A DNA stretch of 64,000 nucleotides from an uncultured Caldilineaceae bacterium (GTDB lineage: Bacteria; Chloroflexota; Anaerolineae; Caldilineales; Caldilineaceae), in assembly GCA_951813625.1 (NCBI GenBank), contig CATOTS010000005.1, forward strand, positions 62,001 through 126,000, written 5' to 3'. This document shows positions 10,058-19,284 of this stretch, piece by piece (within the stretch, counting starts at the first letter, position 1; each line of letters starts with the position of its first letter). The notes under the pieces were generated by a model, which saw only the letters and a program-made list of their open reading frames with translations, was not told the origin of the DNA and ran no database searches. A program made the translations under genes and the position numbers.

Positions 10058-10855
10058 ATGCAGTCCGCCGAAACAGTTGAAGATCGTCACGGCTACAATG
10101 CCCTCACGCAGGAGCAGGTCGCCAGCTTTTGGGAAAACGGGTTCCTGGTCGTAGGCAAAGTGCTCGAAGACGAGCTCATCCAAGAAATGCGCGCCGAGTA
10201 CGACGCCGAATTCGCCCTCGCCCGCAGCGGCGAACGCCCGATCCGCAACTTGGCTGTCACCGGCGAAGACGACCACGACCACGGCGACGACGAACAGGAG
10301 CTGCTCCAGTTCATGCAGATCTCCGAGCACAACGTCAGCTTCCACCAGCTAACCTACCACGAACGCCTTCTCGACATTATCGAGGACGTCCTCGGTCCCA
10401 ACATCCAGCTTTTCCACAACCAAGCCATCTACAAGCCACCCCATCACGGAGGGCCCGTATTCTGGCACCAGGACAACGCCTACTGGAAATGCCTGCCAGC
10501 CAACCTGGTCAGCGCTTGGCTCACTTTCGACGACGTCGACCTGCACAACGGCGCCATGCAGTTCATCCCCGGCTCGCACCTGCGCCCCATGATTCACGAC
10601 CAGGCCCATGGCAGCGAAGTTCTGCTCGATATGGGCAAACTGGTCGACGACAGCCAGGCCGTCGTCGCCAACCTTCCCGCCGGAGGCATTACCCTGCACC
10701 ACTGCCAGACTTTGCATCGCACCGCGCCCAACACCACCGCTCGCCAGCGCCGCGCCCTTGCCATCCACTACATGACGCCAGGCACCAAGTCCGCCCGCAC
10801 CGACGAAACGATTCCAGTCTCATTCAGCCACCCCATGCTGCGCATGCGCGTCTGA
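10058..10855 (+). CDS. Phytanoyl-CoA dioxygenase (PhyH) family protein, copy 1
   Basis: This is a 265-residue Fe(II)/2-oxoglutarate-dependent oxygenase. The HxD iron pair is in FWHQDNAYW and the distal His is in LHRTAPN, with a following Arg (ARQRRAL) suited to bind 2-oxoglutarate. The AWLTFDDVDLHNGAMQFIPGSH block is the usual core strand of the family. A His/Asp-rich stretch (EDDHDHGDDEQE) sits before the core and is unusual. The gene starts 50 bp after the DMFase-like gene, and the pair is probably co-transcribed. Such enzymes hydroxylate small molecules; the substrate cannot be predicted. Confidence 0.9.
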   Translation: MQSAETVEDRHGYNALTQEQVASFWENGFLVVGKVLEDELIQEMRAEYDAEFALARSGERPIRNLAVTGEDDHDHGDDEQELLQFMQISEHNVSFHQLTYHERLLDIIEDVLGPNIQLFHNQAIYKPPHHGGPVFWHQDNAYWKCLPANLVSAWLTFDDVDLHNGAMQFIPGSHLRPMIHDQAHGSEVLLDMGKLVDDSQAVVANLPAGGITLHHCQTLHRTAPNTTARQRRALAIHYMTPGTKSARTDETIPVSFSHPMLRMRV

Positions 10856-10923
10856 ATCCAGATGAAACGGTTATTCGAGAAGGTCTGCAGAAGGCGGACT
10901 GAAGCGAGAACACGAGAGTTCCG

Positions 10924-11973
10924 ATGAGCGAATTTCTGGCCGTCGGCAACTGCACCCTCGACGATGTCGTCACGCCGGACGGCCGCATATCCCCGCGCCA
11001 GCTTGGCGGCAACGCCGTCTACGCCGCCGCCGGCATGCGCCTCTGGGGCGTCGACGTTTGCCTCGTTAGCGTCGTCGGCGCCGACTACCCCTCCACCTGG
11101 ATCGAGCAGCTCGCCGCCGCCGGCATCGACGTTTCAGCCATATCCCGCATCGACGACCCGCACCTGCTGCGCTCGCGCGCCTTCTACTTCCCCGACGGCA
11201 GCCGCACCGACCGCATCGACGAGGCCCGCGCCATCCTGCCCGACCACGCCGGCGAAATCATCGATCTCGAAAGCGAATACACCGACACGGGCAGTCCGCT
11301 CCACCGCCGCATCTGGCCCTCCTTCTGCCCCGATCTCTCGCAATGGGAGATCAGGGCCCGGCACGCCGCCTTCGCCCACTTCGCGCCCGGTCCGCTCCCT
11401 TGCAGCCGCGCCAACGCCGCTTTCCTTAAGCAGCTCCGCGCCTGCCAAGTAACAATCTCCTTCGACTGGCCCTGGTGGGATTGGGATCGGGAAGGGCAGA
11501 CCGACGTCGACCTGCTCCGCAACATCGATTTCCTGCTGCCGAGCATCGAAGAGTTGACCCTCCACGCCGACGCCGCTATCAGCGAGGAAGAACGCGGCGA
11601 CTGCCCGGAGGGGCACGTCTTCGAAGCCGCCCGCCGCCTTCTCTCCTACGGACTCAGCGGCGTCGGCGTGAAGATGGGCGCGCGCGGCATGCGCTTGCTG
11701 CTGGACGGCGAGCAGGACTGGCGCCACATTCCAACCTACCCTGCCAAGGTCGTCGATCCAACCGGCGCCGGCGACGCCTTCTGCGGCGGCTTCCTGGTCG
11801 GCATGGCCCGGACCGGCGACCCCGTCCGCGCCTGTCTTCACGGCGCCGTCTCAGCCTCCTTCATCATCGAAGAATTCGGCGTCCTCCATTCCCTGCAAGT
11901 AGACGCCGCCGCAGCCAGCGCCCGCCTGCAATCGCTTGAGCCGACGCTCTCCGACCGCAATTCGTCTGTTTGA
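10924..11973 (+). CDS. PfkB-family carbohydrate kinase
   Basis: The 349-residue protein has the ribokinase/PfkB fold. It shows an N-terminal LAVGNCTLDDVV strand, the LGGNAVYAAAG substrate-binding loop and the C-terminal DPTGAGDAFCGGF signature, with the catalytic Asp in GAGD forming the anion hole. It would phosphorylate a sugar or nucleoside-like compound with ATP in the cytoplasm. The gene lies 68 bp after PhyH copy 1, within the transport and oxidation run. A promoter for the next gene overlaps its stop codon. Substrate specificity is not visible. Confidence 0.9.
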   Translation: MSEFLAVGNCTLDDVVTPDGRISPRQLGGNAVYAAAGMRLWGVDVCLVSVVGADYPSTWIEQLAAAGIDVSAISRIDDPHLLRSRAFYFPDGSRTDRIDEARAILPDHAGEIIDLESEYTDTGSPLHRRIWPSFCPDLSQWEIRARHAAFAHFAPGPLPCSRANAAFLKQLRACQVTISFDWPWWDWDREGQTDVDLLRNIDFLLPSIEELTLHADAAISEEERGDCPEGHVFEAARRLLSYGLSGVGVKMGARGMRLLLDGEQDWRHIPTYPAKVVDPTGAGDAFCGGFLVGMARTGDPVRACLHGAVSASFIIEEFGVLHSLQVDAAAASARLQSLEPTLSDRNSSV

Positions 11974-11998
11974 CATCCCGCCGCGCATCTGGTAAATT
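11970..11998 (+). promoter_or_regulatory. Sigma70-type promoter for the substrate-binding protein gene
   Basis: A perfect TTGACA (11970-11975) and TAAATT (11993-11998) are 17 bp apart. The -35 box overlaps the TGA stop of the kinase gene. Transcription would start near 12005, giving a leader of roughly 110 nt before the ATG at 12115. Confidence 0.7.
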
Positions 11999-12114
11999 CG
12001 CGGCGACGTTGAGCAGACTGGTCGGCGTCACTTGGCATGCAATGCCTTCCCTGACGGAAAGGAATTGTTCTACTGTCAACCCACTCTTTATCCATTTTCC
12101 CATAGGAGACTGAC

Positions 12115-13749
12115 ATGAAACCAGTACACCGCACAATCTGGCTGGCCCTCAGCATGGCACTCCTGGTCGCACTCACGGCCGCTTGTGTCGCTGTGCCCGC
12201 AGAGCCAGCAGGCGCCATGGACGACGACATGAGCGAAGGACCGAAGATGGGCGGCATGGTGGCCGGCTTCGTATCCTCCGATCCCAAGAGCTTCGACCCC
12301 GCAGCCATCGCCGGCTGGGACCAGGGCGTCATCGCCCCCAACCTGCTCGAAGGTCTCTTCCGCCTGTCGCCCGACGGTCGCGTGATCGAGCTGGCCATCG
12401 CCGAGAGCTTTGAAGTCTCCGACGACGGCACGACGTGGACCTTTAACATCCGTGACGGCGCCAAGTTCCACAACGGCCGCCAGATTACCGCCGGCGATTT
12501 CAAGTACAGTTTCGAACGCGTCCTGAATCCGGAAACCCGCAGCCCCAAGGCCTGGATGCTCTCCGTTGTCGCAGGCGCGCAGGAGTACCAGGATGGCGCC
12601 GCCGATGAGGTCAGCGGCATCACTGCGGTCGATGACAGCACGCTCGAGATCCAGCTGACCGAGCCGCTCGCGCCCTTCAAGTCGATGCTCGCCAGCATCA
12701 ACCTGGCTGTCGTGCCCCAGGAAGAGGTAGAAAAATGGGGCGAGGACTTCGGCCAGAATGTCGTCGCCGCCGGGCCCTTTACCCTCGGTGAGTGGAATCT
12801 CAACCAGGACTTGACCCTCAACGCATTCGAGGATTACTGGAACGGGCGACCCTACCTCGACTCGCTCCAGTTCCGCTTCATTCGCGACGAAAACACGCGC
12901 ATCGTGGAGCTTGACGCCGGCCGCCTCGACTTCGCCTGGGTCCCGCCCGCCCACTGGGCCCGCTTCAGCACAGATGAAGTATACAAAGAGAAACTGGGCT
13001 GGGCCGAGACCTTCCACACCTCCTTTATTACCGTAAACCTCGATAAGGAGCCGTTCGGCAACAATCCCAAGCTGCGCCAGGCCATTCGTTACGCGGTGGA
13101 TATGGATGCCATCGTCGCCAGCCTCGACGGCCGCGCCAACGTTGCCCATGGCCTGCTCCCACCGGGGCTGCTCGGCCACAATGAAGATGCTGTCCTCAAC
13201 TACCCTCGGAACCTCGAAGCCGCCCAGGCTCTGATGGCCGAGGCCGGCTATCCCGACGGCCTTCCCGGGACCCACGAGTTGATCCTGCCGCCTTGGGGCA
13301 ACCTGCTGAAACTCTTCGAGATCTACCAGGCCAACCTCAAGGAGATCGGCATCAACATCGAGCTCCGACCGACCGAGTTCGGCCCGCTACTGGAGGCGCT
13401 CGACGCCGGCAACTTCGTCCTCGCCTCGACCTATCGCGTCACCGACTACGCCGACCCGGATGGCTTCTACTATCCGCTGATGCACTCTGACAACATCGGC
13501 GGCGGCGGAAACGTGGCCCGCTACTCCAACCCTGAAGTAGACGCCATTATCGCCACCGCACGCGCTACGATCGACGACGACGAACGCGTCAGCCTCTACC
13601 GGCAGATCGACGAGATGTTTGCCGATGAGCTGCCCTACATCCCCCTGATGCACAATATCTACGTCGACGTCTCGACCCCGCGCGTGCAGAACTACGTGCC
13701 GTCGCCGATGGATACGCACATGTTCCACCGCGTCTGGGTGGACGAATAA
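12115..13749 (+). CDS. ABC transporter substrate-binding lipoprotein, oligopeptide/nickel type (family 5)
   Basis: The 544-residue protein begins with a lipoprotein signal (lipobox LTAAC, Cys near residue 22-24) and a short acidic, Met-containing linker. The body has SBP family 5 blocks: SFDPAAIAGWDQGV near the N-terminus, WTFNIRDGAKFHNGRQITAGDFKYSFERV, GPFTLGEW and the C-terminal DEMFADELPYIPL. It would bind an oligopeptide-like or other bulky solute outside the membrane. An AGGAGA ribosome site lies 5 nt before the ATG. No permease or ATPase is adjacent on this strand; the nearest SBP-less permease pair is at 22641-24435, an inferred partner. Confidence 0.92.
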   Translation: MKPVHRTIWLALSMALLVALTAACVAVPAEPAGAMDDDMSEGPKMGGMVAGFVSSDPKSFDPAAIAGWDQGVIAPNLLEGLFRLSPDGRVIELAIAESFEVSDDGTTWTFNIRDGAKFHNGRQITAGDFKYSFERVLNPETRSPKAWMLSVVAGAQEYQDGAADEVSGITAVDDSTLEIQLTEPLAPFKSMLASINLAVVPQEEVEKWGEDFGQNVVAAGPFTLGEWNLNQDLTLNAFEDYWNGRPYLDSLQFRFIRDENTRIVELDAGRLDFAWVPPAHWARFSTDEVYKEKLGWAETFHTSFITVNLDKEPFGNNPKLRQAIRYAVDMDAIVASLDGRANVAHGLLPPGLLGHNEDAVLNYPRNLEAAQALMAEAGYPDGLPGTHELILPPWGNLLKLFEIYQANLKEIGINIELRPTEFGPLLEALDAGNFVLASTYRVTDYADPDGFYYPLMHSDNIGGGGNVARYSNPEVDAIIATARATIDDDERVSLYRQIDEMFADELPYIPLMHNIYVDVSTPRVQNYVPSPMDTHMFHRVWVDE

Positions 13750-13842
13750 GAACGCGGCTGAACACGACCGCCCCAGGACGGGCACAGGGCGGACGCAGAA
13801 CAACCGCATAGACGAACCGATCAAGCAGAAAGCGCCGCACGT

Positions 13843-13857
13843 CACACTTCAAGTGTG
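13843..13857. promoter_or_regulatory. 15-bp palindrome upstream of PhyH copy 2
   Basis: CACACTT and AAGTGTG face each other around one central base, 20 bp before the ribosome site of the PhyH gene. It may be an operator or a short hairpin. Only the symmetry is seen. Confidence 0.3.
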
Positions 13858-13890
13858 GCGTGTGGCGAGTTTTTCCGGGAGGACGATGCC

Positions 13891-15018
13891 ATGACCCAGG
13901 ACGCCGAAACGTTGGACGCCTACGTACACGCAGGAGAGCGCCGCGCCTTCGAGCTGGGCAACCGCGGCCCCATCCGTTTCGACGATGACGGCAAGCTCGC
14001 CCAGGAGATCTCCGACGCCTACTGGCGCTGCGGCTTCTACGTATTTGAAGGCGCTCTCAGCGCCGAAGAACTCGAAGATCTGCGCGCCGACATGGATAAC
14101 GCGTTCGAACGCGCGCCCTACACCAAGGACGCCGACGTCGACGCCCAGGGCCGTTCCGCGCTCGGCAACCACCTCGCGCGCCCGTCCTTCCGCTTCGCAA
14201 AGCCCCTGAGCGATCCCTACGGCGGCACCGAATTCAACAGCGGCCGCCATCCCGCCAAAATGGCCGAACCCGCACCCCCTGACGACGCCCCCGACTACGT
14301 AATCAACAGCATCGCCAGCCCGCTCCAGATAATGGACAGCTGCCTGCGCCTCTACGGACATCCCCAGCTGCTCGCCGTCGCCGAAAACATTAATGGCCCT
14401 GACTTCACGCCCTTTACCGAGTCGGTCATCGTCAAACGCGCCGGCCTCGGCCCCTCGGTCGCCTGGCACCACGACGGCACCACCCACTGGGACAGCCCGG
14501 ACTGGGACGAGGGCACGCACGGCTTCAACTTCATGGCCCAGCTCTACGGCAGCACCGCCGAAAACGGCGTCTGGCTGCTCCCCGGCTCCCACAAGCAGGG
14601 CAAAATGGACATCAAGGCGATGGTCGAGGCCAATGGCTCCGATCGCCTGCCCGACGCCGTACCCATGGTCTGTGAGCCGGGGGATGTTTGCATGGCCAAT
14701 CGCCAGGCCCTGCACGCCTCATTCGCCAACACCTCGCCCCAGCGGCGCATCACCATCAACTTCGGCTTCCACCGCCGCAGCTCAGTCCTCAACACCCGTA
14801 CCCGGCACAACAACCTGGAAGTCGTCTACGACGAAGAACGAGTCTACGAGCGCTCCCGCCTCATCGCCCTCGCAATCGACGCCCGCAGGCAGCGCTTTCC
14901 GCACGAGACGCCCTACCGCTACCAGCCGCTCGCGGGGCAGGAACAACAGAACCGCTGGAGCGAAGAAACGCGCGCCAGCATCCTCGAAAACTACAATCTG
15001 AGAGACCTTGGTCTCTGA
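13891..15018 (+). CDS. Phytanoyl-CoA dioxygenase (PhyH) family protein, copy 2
   Basis: The 375-residue protein is longer than the usual 250-300 of the family, with an extended N-terminus. The iron HxD pair is in AWHHDGTTHWD, and the distal His in ALHASFANTSPQRRIT is followed by the 2-oxoglutarate Arg. The ATG at 13891 is chosen over 13855 because GGGAGG (13877-13882) sits 8 nt before it. It ends the plus-strand run and converges with PhyH copy 3, with only 15 bp between stops. Substrate unknown; together with the DMFase-like protein and kinase it may belong to one catabolic route. Confidence 0.9.
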   Translation: MTQDAETLDAYVHAGERRAFELGNRGPIRFDDDGKLAQEISDAYWRCGFYVFEGALSAEELEDLRADMDNAFERAPYTKDADVDAQGRSALGNHLARPSFRFAKPLSDPYGGTEFNSGRHPAKMAEPAPPDDAPDYVINSIASPLQIMDSCLRLYGHPQLLAVAENINGPDFTPFTESVIVKRAGLGPSVAWHHDGTTHWDSPDWDEGTHGFNFMAQLYGSTAENGVWLLPGSHKQGKMDIKAMVEANGSDRLPDAVPMVCEPGDVCMANRQALHASFANTSPQRRITINFGFHRRSSVLNTRTRHNNLEVVYDEERVYERSRLIALAIDARRQRFPHETPYRYQPLAGQEQQNRWSEETRASILENYNLRDLGL

Positions 15019-15033
15019 GTGGTGGGTTGCCCT

Positions 15034-15930
15034 TTACGGAGTTTCATTGACGACCTCGACCGGGACCTTCTCTACGGGCGTCAGCTCGAACCGCTTCCAA
15101 TGATACTGATAGCGATCGGACTTCCAGCCCCGGTAGACCTCTTCCCAGGACAGGCGTCCCTGGTGCGGCGTCAGCACCTTGTCCATCACCGGATCCGAGG
15201 CCCGCTGGTATCGGAAATCGACCGATAGCCGTAGGCGGTTCCCCGACAGATTCGGCAGACCTCGGTGCACCGTGTGACTGTGAAAAAACAGAATGTCCCC
15301 GTTCTCGAACGGGCTCGACACCCACTCGCCGCCGATCTTTTCGAAGTGCGCCCGCAGGCCGCCTGCGCCCAGCGAGCGCGAAACTGGCAATACGCCGAAC
15401 TTGTGCGAGCCTGACAGTACGCTCAGCCCGCCCATGAGATGCGGGCAGTCCCCCAGCGGCAGCCAGGCCGACCAAACATCCGGCGTGCCCTGAATGTGGA
15501 CAAAGTCCTGGTGCGCCGGCGTCGTCTGTTCCAGGTTAGTCGGAAAAATGAAGCGGGCAATGTTGCTCGGTTGCAGCAATACATCATCGCCCAGCAGATG
15601 CTCGATAACCTCCAGGATCGCCTCGTCGTGCGCCAGCGTATGGAACGACTCCAGCAGCTGGACCCTGTCGTAAACCGGCGAGAACTCCGGCTCCCCCGAC
15701 ACGTGAGGCGGGTGGCTGGTGATTGCCTCGTCGGGATCGGTACCCGCGTCAATCCATCCCACTTCCTGCAAGACGCCGGCGATGTCCCGCCGGGCCTCAA
15801 GAACTGCCTCCTCGTCAACGATGCCGCGCAGATATAGGTAGCCGTCGCGATCGGCGCGCCGGCGAATGGCTTCTGCATCGCCTCGTAGCTTGCTGGAGTC
15901 GACAAATGGCGTCATCGTCTCATTCTCCAA
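15034..15930 (-). CDS. Phytanoyl-CoA dioxygenase (PhyH) family protein, copy 3
   Basis: This is a 298-residue Fe(II)/2-oxoglutarate oxygenase. The HxD pair is in TPAHQDFVHIQG and the distal His is in HTVHRGLPNLSGNRLRL, with the 2-oxoglutarate Arg just after. The GGLSVLSGSHKFG turn is typical. It lies 65 bp after the last gene of the oligopeptide ABC operon on the same strand and may be its final cistron. That would link the oxygenase to the imported solute. The sequence differs clearly from copies 1 and 2, so this is not a recent duplicate. Confidence 0.9.
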   Translation of the reverse strand: MENETMTPFVDSSKLRGDAEAIRRRADRDGYLYLRGIVDEEAVLEARRDIAGVLQEVGWIDAGTDPDEAITSHPPHVSGEPEFSPVYDRVQLLESFHTLAHDEAILEVIEHLLGDDVLLQPSNIARFIFPTNLEQTTPAHQDFVHIQGTPDVWSAWLPLGDCPHLMGGLSVLSGSHKFGVLPVSRSLGAGGLRAHFEKIGGEWVSSPFENGDILFFHSHTVHRGLPNLSGNRLRLSVDFRYQRASDPVMDKVLTPHQGRLSWEEVYRGWKSDRYQYHWKRFELTPVEKVPVEVVNETP

Positions 15931-15995
15931 TGTTGTAACCAGCCTTGTTGTGCAAAAGCCGGCGCCGAAACGCTTTCCTGCGCGGCCGCCGCATT

Positions 15996-17147
15996 TTACA
16001 CATGCGAATAGGGGTCGGAAGCGTCGCGCAAACCGTCACCGACAAAGTTAAATGCCAGAATGCTGACAACGACGAATGCGGTTGGCAGCAGCAGCCACGG
16101 CGACAGAGCAAGAACGCGAATCGCCTGCGCATCATTGAGCAGCACACCCCAGCTGATTGCGGGCGGCTGCAGGCCCAGGCCAATGAAACTGAGCGCAGTC
16201 TCACCCAGGATCATCTGCGGGATTGCCAGGGTCAGCCGGGCGATGATGTAGCTCATGAAGGAAGGCAACAGGTAGCGGAAGATGACGCGCAGGTTGCTTG
16301 CTCCGTCCAACTCCGCCGCGCCGACGAAGTCCTCTTCACGTAGAGCAAAAAAGCGGCCGCGCACGACGCGGGCGATGCTCGTCCAGCCCACGGTTGAAAG
16401 AATAATAACGATGAAGAAGTAAGTGCGCACCACGGGCCAATCGTGAGGCAATGCGATGCTCAGGGCCATCCACAGCGGCAGAGTCGGCAGCGCGCGCAGC
16501 GACTCGATGATGCGCTGGATCACCATGTCGACCGTTCCACCGAGATAGCCCGAGAGTCCGCCGATGAGGATTCCCAGAAAGAAACTCATCGCGACACCGA
16601 CCAGGCCGATCGTGAGGGAGATGCGGCTACCGTAAACGATTCGGGTGAACAGGTCTCTGCCGACTGTATCCTGCCCCAGAAGCGAAAGGCGAGCATCCGG
16701 GTCCTGCAGACCGAAGAGATGGATATCGCTCTCGAAGAGACCCCACAGTTTGTATGGATCGCCCTTGACAAACAGTCCCAGGGGCTGCATCACAGTTTCA
16801 TCCTCAATAAAGATGGCCGCATATGTCACTTCGTCCAACGTTTTCTCGAACGGATGGACAAAGGGACGAAGATGAAAGTTACCCTCGGGGTCGACAAAGC
16901 GAATCTTGTGAGGGGGAGCCAGCGTCAACTCCTCGCGAAACTCGGTGGGGTCATAGGGCGCTACGAACTCTGCAAAGATGGCGACGGAGTAGAAGAGGCC
17001 AAGCACGATCAGCGAGATGACGGCCAGCTTGTGTTGCAGGAATCGCCAGCGGACCAGCTGCCACTGGGAGGCTACAAGAACGCGCTCATCCGCCTGCTCG
17101 GCGACTGCTTCCGTCTGCACTGTCCGCACATCCGCTGTTTGTGTCAT
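15996..17147 (-). CDS. ABC transporter permease, DppC/OppC type
   Basis: The 383-residue integral membrane protein has a hydrophobic helix near residue 40 and a permease core with the EAA-type loop (GRFFALREEDFVGAAELDGASNLRVIFRYLLPS). An extra hydrophilic segment of about 100 residues after the first helix is longer than in Escherichia coli DppC. The ATG at 17147 is chosen because MTQTADV overlaps the stop of the upstream ATPase gene by four bases (ATGA); the longer frame to 17324 is only upstream overlap. It pairs with the DppB-type permease at 19281. Confidence 0.92.
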   Translation of the reverse strand: MTQTADVRTVQTEAVAEQADERVLVASQWQLVRWRFLQHKLAVISLIVLGLFYSVAIFAEFVAPYDPTEFREELTLAPPHKIRFVDPEGNFHLRPFVHPFEKTLDEVTYAAIFIEDETVMQPLGLFVKGDPYKLWGLFESDIHLFGLQDPDARLSLLGQDTVGRDLFTRIVYGSRISLTIGLVGVAMSFFLGILIGGLSGYLGGTVDMVIQRIIESLRALPTLPLWMALSIALPHDWPVVRTYFFIVIILSTVGWTSIARVVRGRFFALREEDFVGAAELDGASNLRVIFRYLLPSFMSYIIARLTLAIPQMILGETALSFIGLGLQPPAISWGVLLNDAQAIRVLALSPWLLLPTAFVVVSILAFNFVGDGLRDASDPYSHV

Positions 17148-18232
17148 GCCGCGTCCCTGTCTGTGGTTAATTCCGCAGCTCCTATGCCTGCGAGCGACAA
17201 CCTGTCGGCAAAGTGACAGGCGGACTGGTGGGAAGGCTCTCCAGCGGCAGAGAGTTCCATGAGGGGCGGCGTCTCCTGCTTGCAGAGGTCCTCGGCGTAA
17301 CGGCAGCGCGGATGGAACGAACATCCGCCCGGCAGATTGCCGGGGTCGGCTACATCACCCGTAAGCACGATACGCGGCCGGTTCTTCGTGTCTGGGTCCG
17401 GATTGGGCGCGGCAGAGATCAGGGCCTCGGTGTAGGGATGCTTGGGACAGGTGTAGAGCTCTTCCGTTTCGCCAATCTCCACAATTTTGCCTGCATACAT
17501 GACCGCCACGCGGTCGGCTTCGTACTTCACCACGGCCAGGTTGTGGGCGACAAAGAGATAGGTGAGGCCGAGCTCGCGTTGGAGCTCCTTCAGAAGATTG
17601 AGAATCTGGGCCTGGACCGACACATCGAGGGCCGATACGGCCTCATCGGCAATGACAACCTTCGGCGACAGTGAAAGCGCGCGGGCAATCGCAATGCGCT
17701 GGCGCTGCCCGCCGCTGAAAGCATGCGGGTATCTGTTCAGGGTTGAGGGGTCGAGGCGGACCAGGCGCAGCAGATCGGACACTCGCGCGCGCAGCTCATC
17801 CTGGCTCTTGACCTGGCCGTGAATCTTGAGCGGCTCGCCGATAATCTGCAGCAGGGTCATGCGGGGGTTGAGCGACGAATATGGGTCCTGGTAGATCATG
17901 CGGATGTTGCGCCGCGCTTTTTTGAGGTCCGCCTTTTCCATCTTTGTCAGGTCGACCGGGCGCGTATCGCCGATGCGAAAATGGACCTCGCCGGCGGTTG
18001 GGCGCTGGGCCTGAATGATGCAATGGCTGGTTGTCGTTTTGCCGCAGCCGCTCTCACCGACCAGGGCCAGCGTCTCACCGTCGTTCAGGTCGAAGCTCAC
18101 GTCGTCGACGGCCTTGACAAGACCGACCTGGCGGCGCAAGAGACCGCTCTCGATCGGAAAGTACTTGACCAGGTTGCGTACGGAGATGATGGCGCGATCG
18201 CCCCTGCCCGCAGGCTGGATTGCGTCGGTCAT
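17144..18232 (-). CDS. ABC transporter ATP-binding protein, DppF/OppF type
   Basis: The 362-residue ATPase has Walker A (GESGCGKTT), the Q-loop region (MIYQDPYSSLNPRM), the signature FSGGQRQRIAIARAL and Walker B (VVIADEAVSALD). The C-terminal oligopeptide-transporter extension with CSFHPRC is present; in this family that region can carry conserved cysteines. It overlaps the neighbouring genes on both sides by four bases, so the operon is translationally coupled. It drives import through the DppB/DppC-type pair together with the other ATPase. Confidence 0.95.
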   Translation of the reverse strand: MTDAIQPAGRGDRAIISVRNLVKYFPIESGLLRRQVGLVKAVDDVSFDLNDGETLALVGESGCGKTTTSHCIIQAQRPTAGEVHFRIGDTRPVDLTKMEKADLKKARRNIRMIYQDPYSSLNPRMTLLQIIGEPLKIHGQVKSQDELRARVSDLLRLVRLDPSTLNRYPHAFSGGQRQRIAIARALSLSPKVVIADEAVSALDVSVQAQILNLLKELQRELGLTYLFVAHNLAVVKYEADRVAVMYAGKIVEIGETEELYTCPKHPYTEALISAAPNPDPDTKNRPRIVLTGDVADPGNLPGGCSFHPRCRYAEDLCKQETPPLMELSAAGEPSHQSACHFADRLSLAGIGAAELTTDRDAA

Positions 18233-19284
18233 TCGAGGTCCTCCCGCCCGCCGTACAGGAAGCAGCTCACTTCGTGGCCGCCGGCGACCTCAATCAATGG
18301 GGGATCTCTCTTCTCGCAAACGCCGGCCATGAATTCGGTGCAGCGCGTGTGGAATTTGCAGCCCGAAGGCATGGCGTATGGGCTGGGGACAGATCCCTCA
18401 ATCGGTTCGATCTCCACACGACCTGGCTCCATTTTGGGAATGGATGACAGCAGGCCGCGCGTATAGGGATGCTGGGGTCTGTGGAATACGTTCTCGACGG
18501 TGCCCGCCTCCACCTCCTTGCCCAGGTACATGATCATGACTCTGTCGGTCAGCTCGGCGATGACGCCGAGGTCGTGCGTGATCATAATGATCGCCATGCC
18601 CAGGTCAGCCTGAATGTCGCGCAGCAACTCCAGCATCTGGGCCTGAATCGTGACATCTACTGCCGTTGTCGGTTCGTCGGCTATGAGAAGCTTGGGCTGG
18701 CATGCCAGCGACAAAGCAACCATGGCGCGCTGCCGCATACCGCCGCTGAGATTGAAGGTGAACTCGTCGATGTTGCGGGCGGGGTTGGGCATCCCGACCC
18801 GGCGCAGCATCTCAACCGCCTGATCGTGCGCTTCCTCTTTGGTGACCTGCTGATGAATGCGAATCGTTTCGATTATCTGGTTGCCGATCGTGTGCACGGG
18901 GCTGAATGCAGTCATCGGCTCCTGGAAAATCATCGCGATTTCCTGACCGCGAATGTCGCGCATGACCCGTCCGTCTGGATCCTCGGCGGCCAGGTCCACG
19001 GTCTGATCGCCGTACCTGAACAGGATCTGGCCGTCGACGATCTTCCCGTTCTTGGGCAGGATCCGCAGGATAGACTGACTTGTCACACTCTTACCGCAGC
19101 CGCTCTCACCGGCAATTCCGAGAATCTCTCCCGGTTTGACGTCGAATGTCACCCCGTCGACTGCCTTGACCACCCCTTCTCGAGAGAAAAAGTGGGTCCG
19201 CAAGTTGCGAACGGATAGCAGCAGGTCGTCGGAGGGCAGGCTTGCAACTGCTGCCCCTGTTTCACGCGGGCTCTCAATCGTCAT
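18229..19284 (-). CDS. ABC transporter ATP-binding protein, DppD/OppD type
   Basis: The 351-residue ATPase has Walker A (GESGCGKSV), MIFQEPMTAFSPVHTIG at the Q-loop, the signature NLSGGMRQRAMVALSL and Walker B (LLIADEPTTAVD). The C-terminal extension with GCKFHTRC is that of oligopeptide importers. It overlaps the permease start upstream and the second ATPase downstream by four bases each. With DppF it forms the heterodimeric cytoplasmic motor of the importer. Confidence 0.95.
   Translation of the reverse strand: MTIESPRETGAAVASLPSDDLLLSVRNLRTHFFSREGVVKAVDGVTFDVKPGEILGIAGESGCGKSVTSQSILRILPKNGKIVDGQILFRYGDQTVDLAAEDPDGRVMRDIRGQEIAMIFQEPMTAFSPVHTIGNQIIETIRIHQQVTKEEAHDQAVEMLRRVGMPNPARNIDEFTFNLSGGMRQRAMVALSLACQPKLLIADEPTTAVDVTIQAQMLELLRDIQADLGMAIIMITHDLGVIAELTDRVMIMYLGKEVEAGTVENVFHRPQHPYTRGLLSSIPKMEPGRVEIEPIEGSVPSPYAMPSGCKFHTRCTEFMAGVCEKRDPPLIEVAGGHEVSCFLYGGREDLE

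Noticed and set aside
12088..13275. Minus-strand frame of 395 codons opposite the binding protein
   Set aside because: The plus strand encodes a clear lipoprotein of family 5; the opposite frame lacks recognisable motifs and is a GC-driven shadow.
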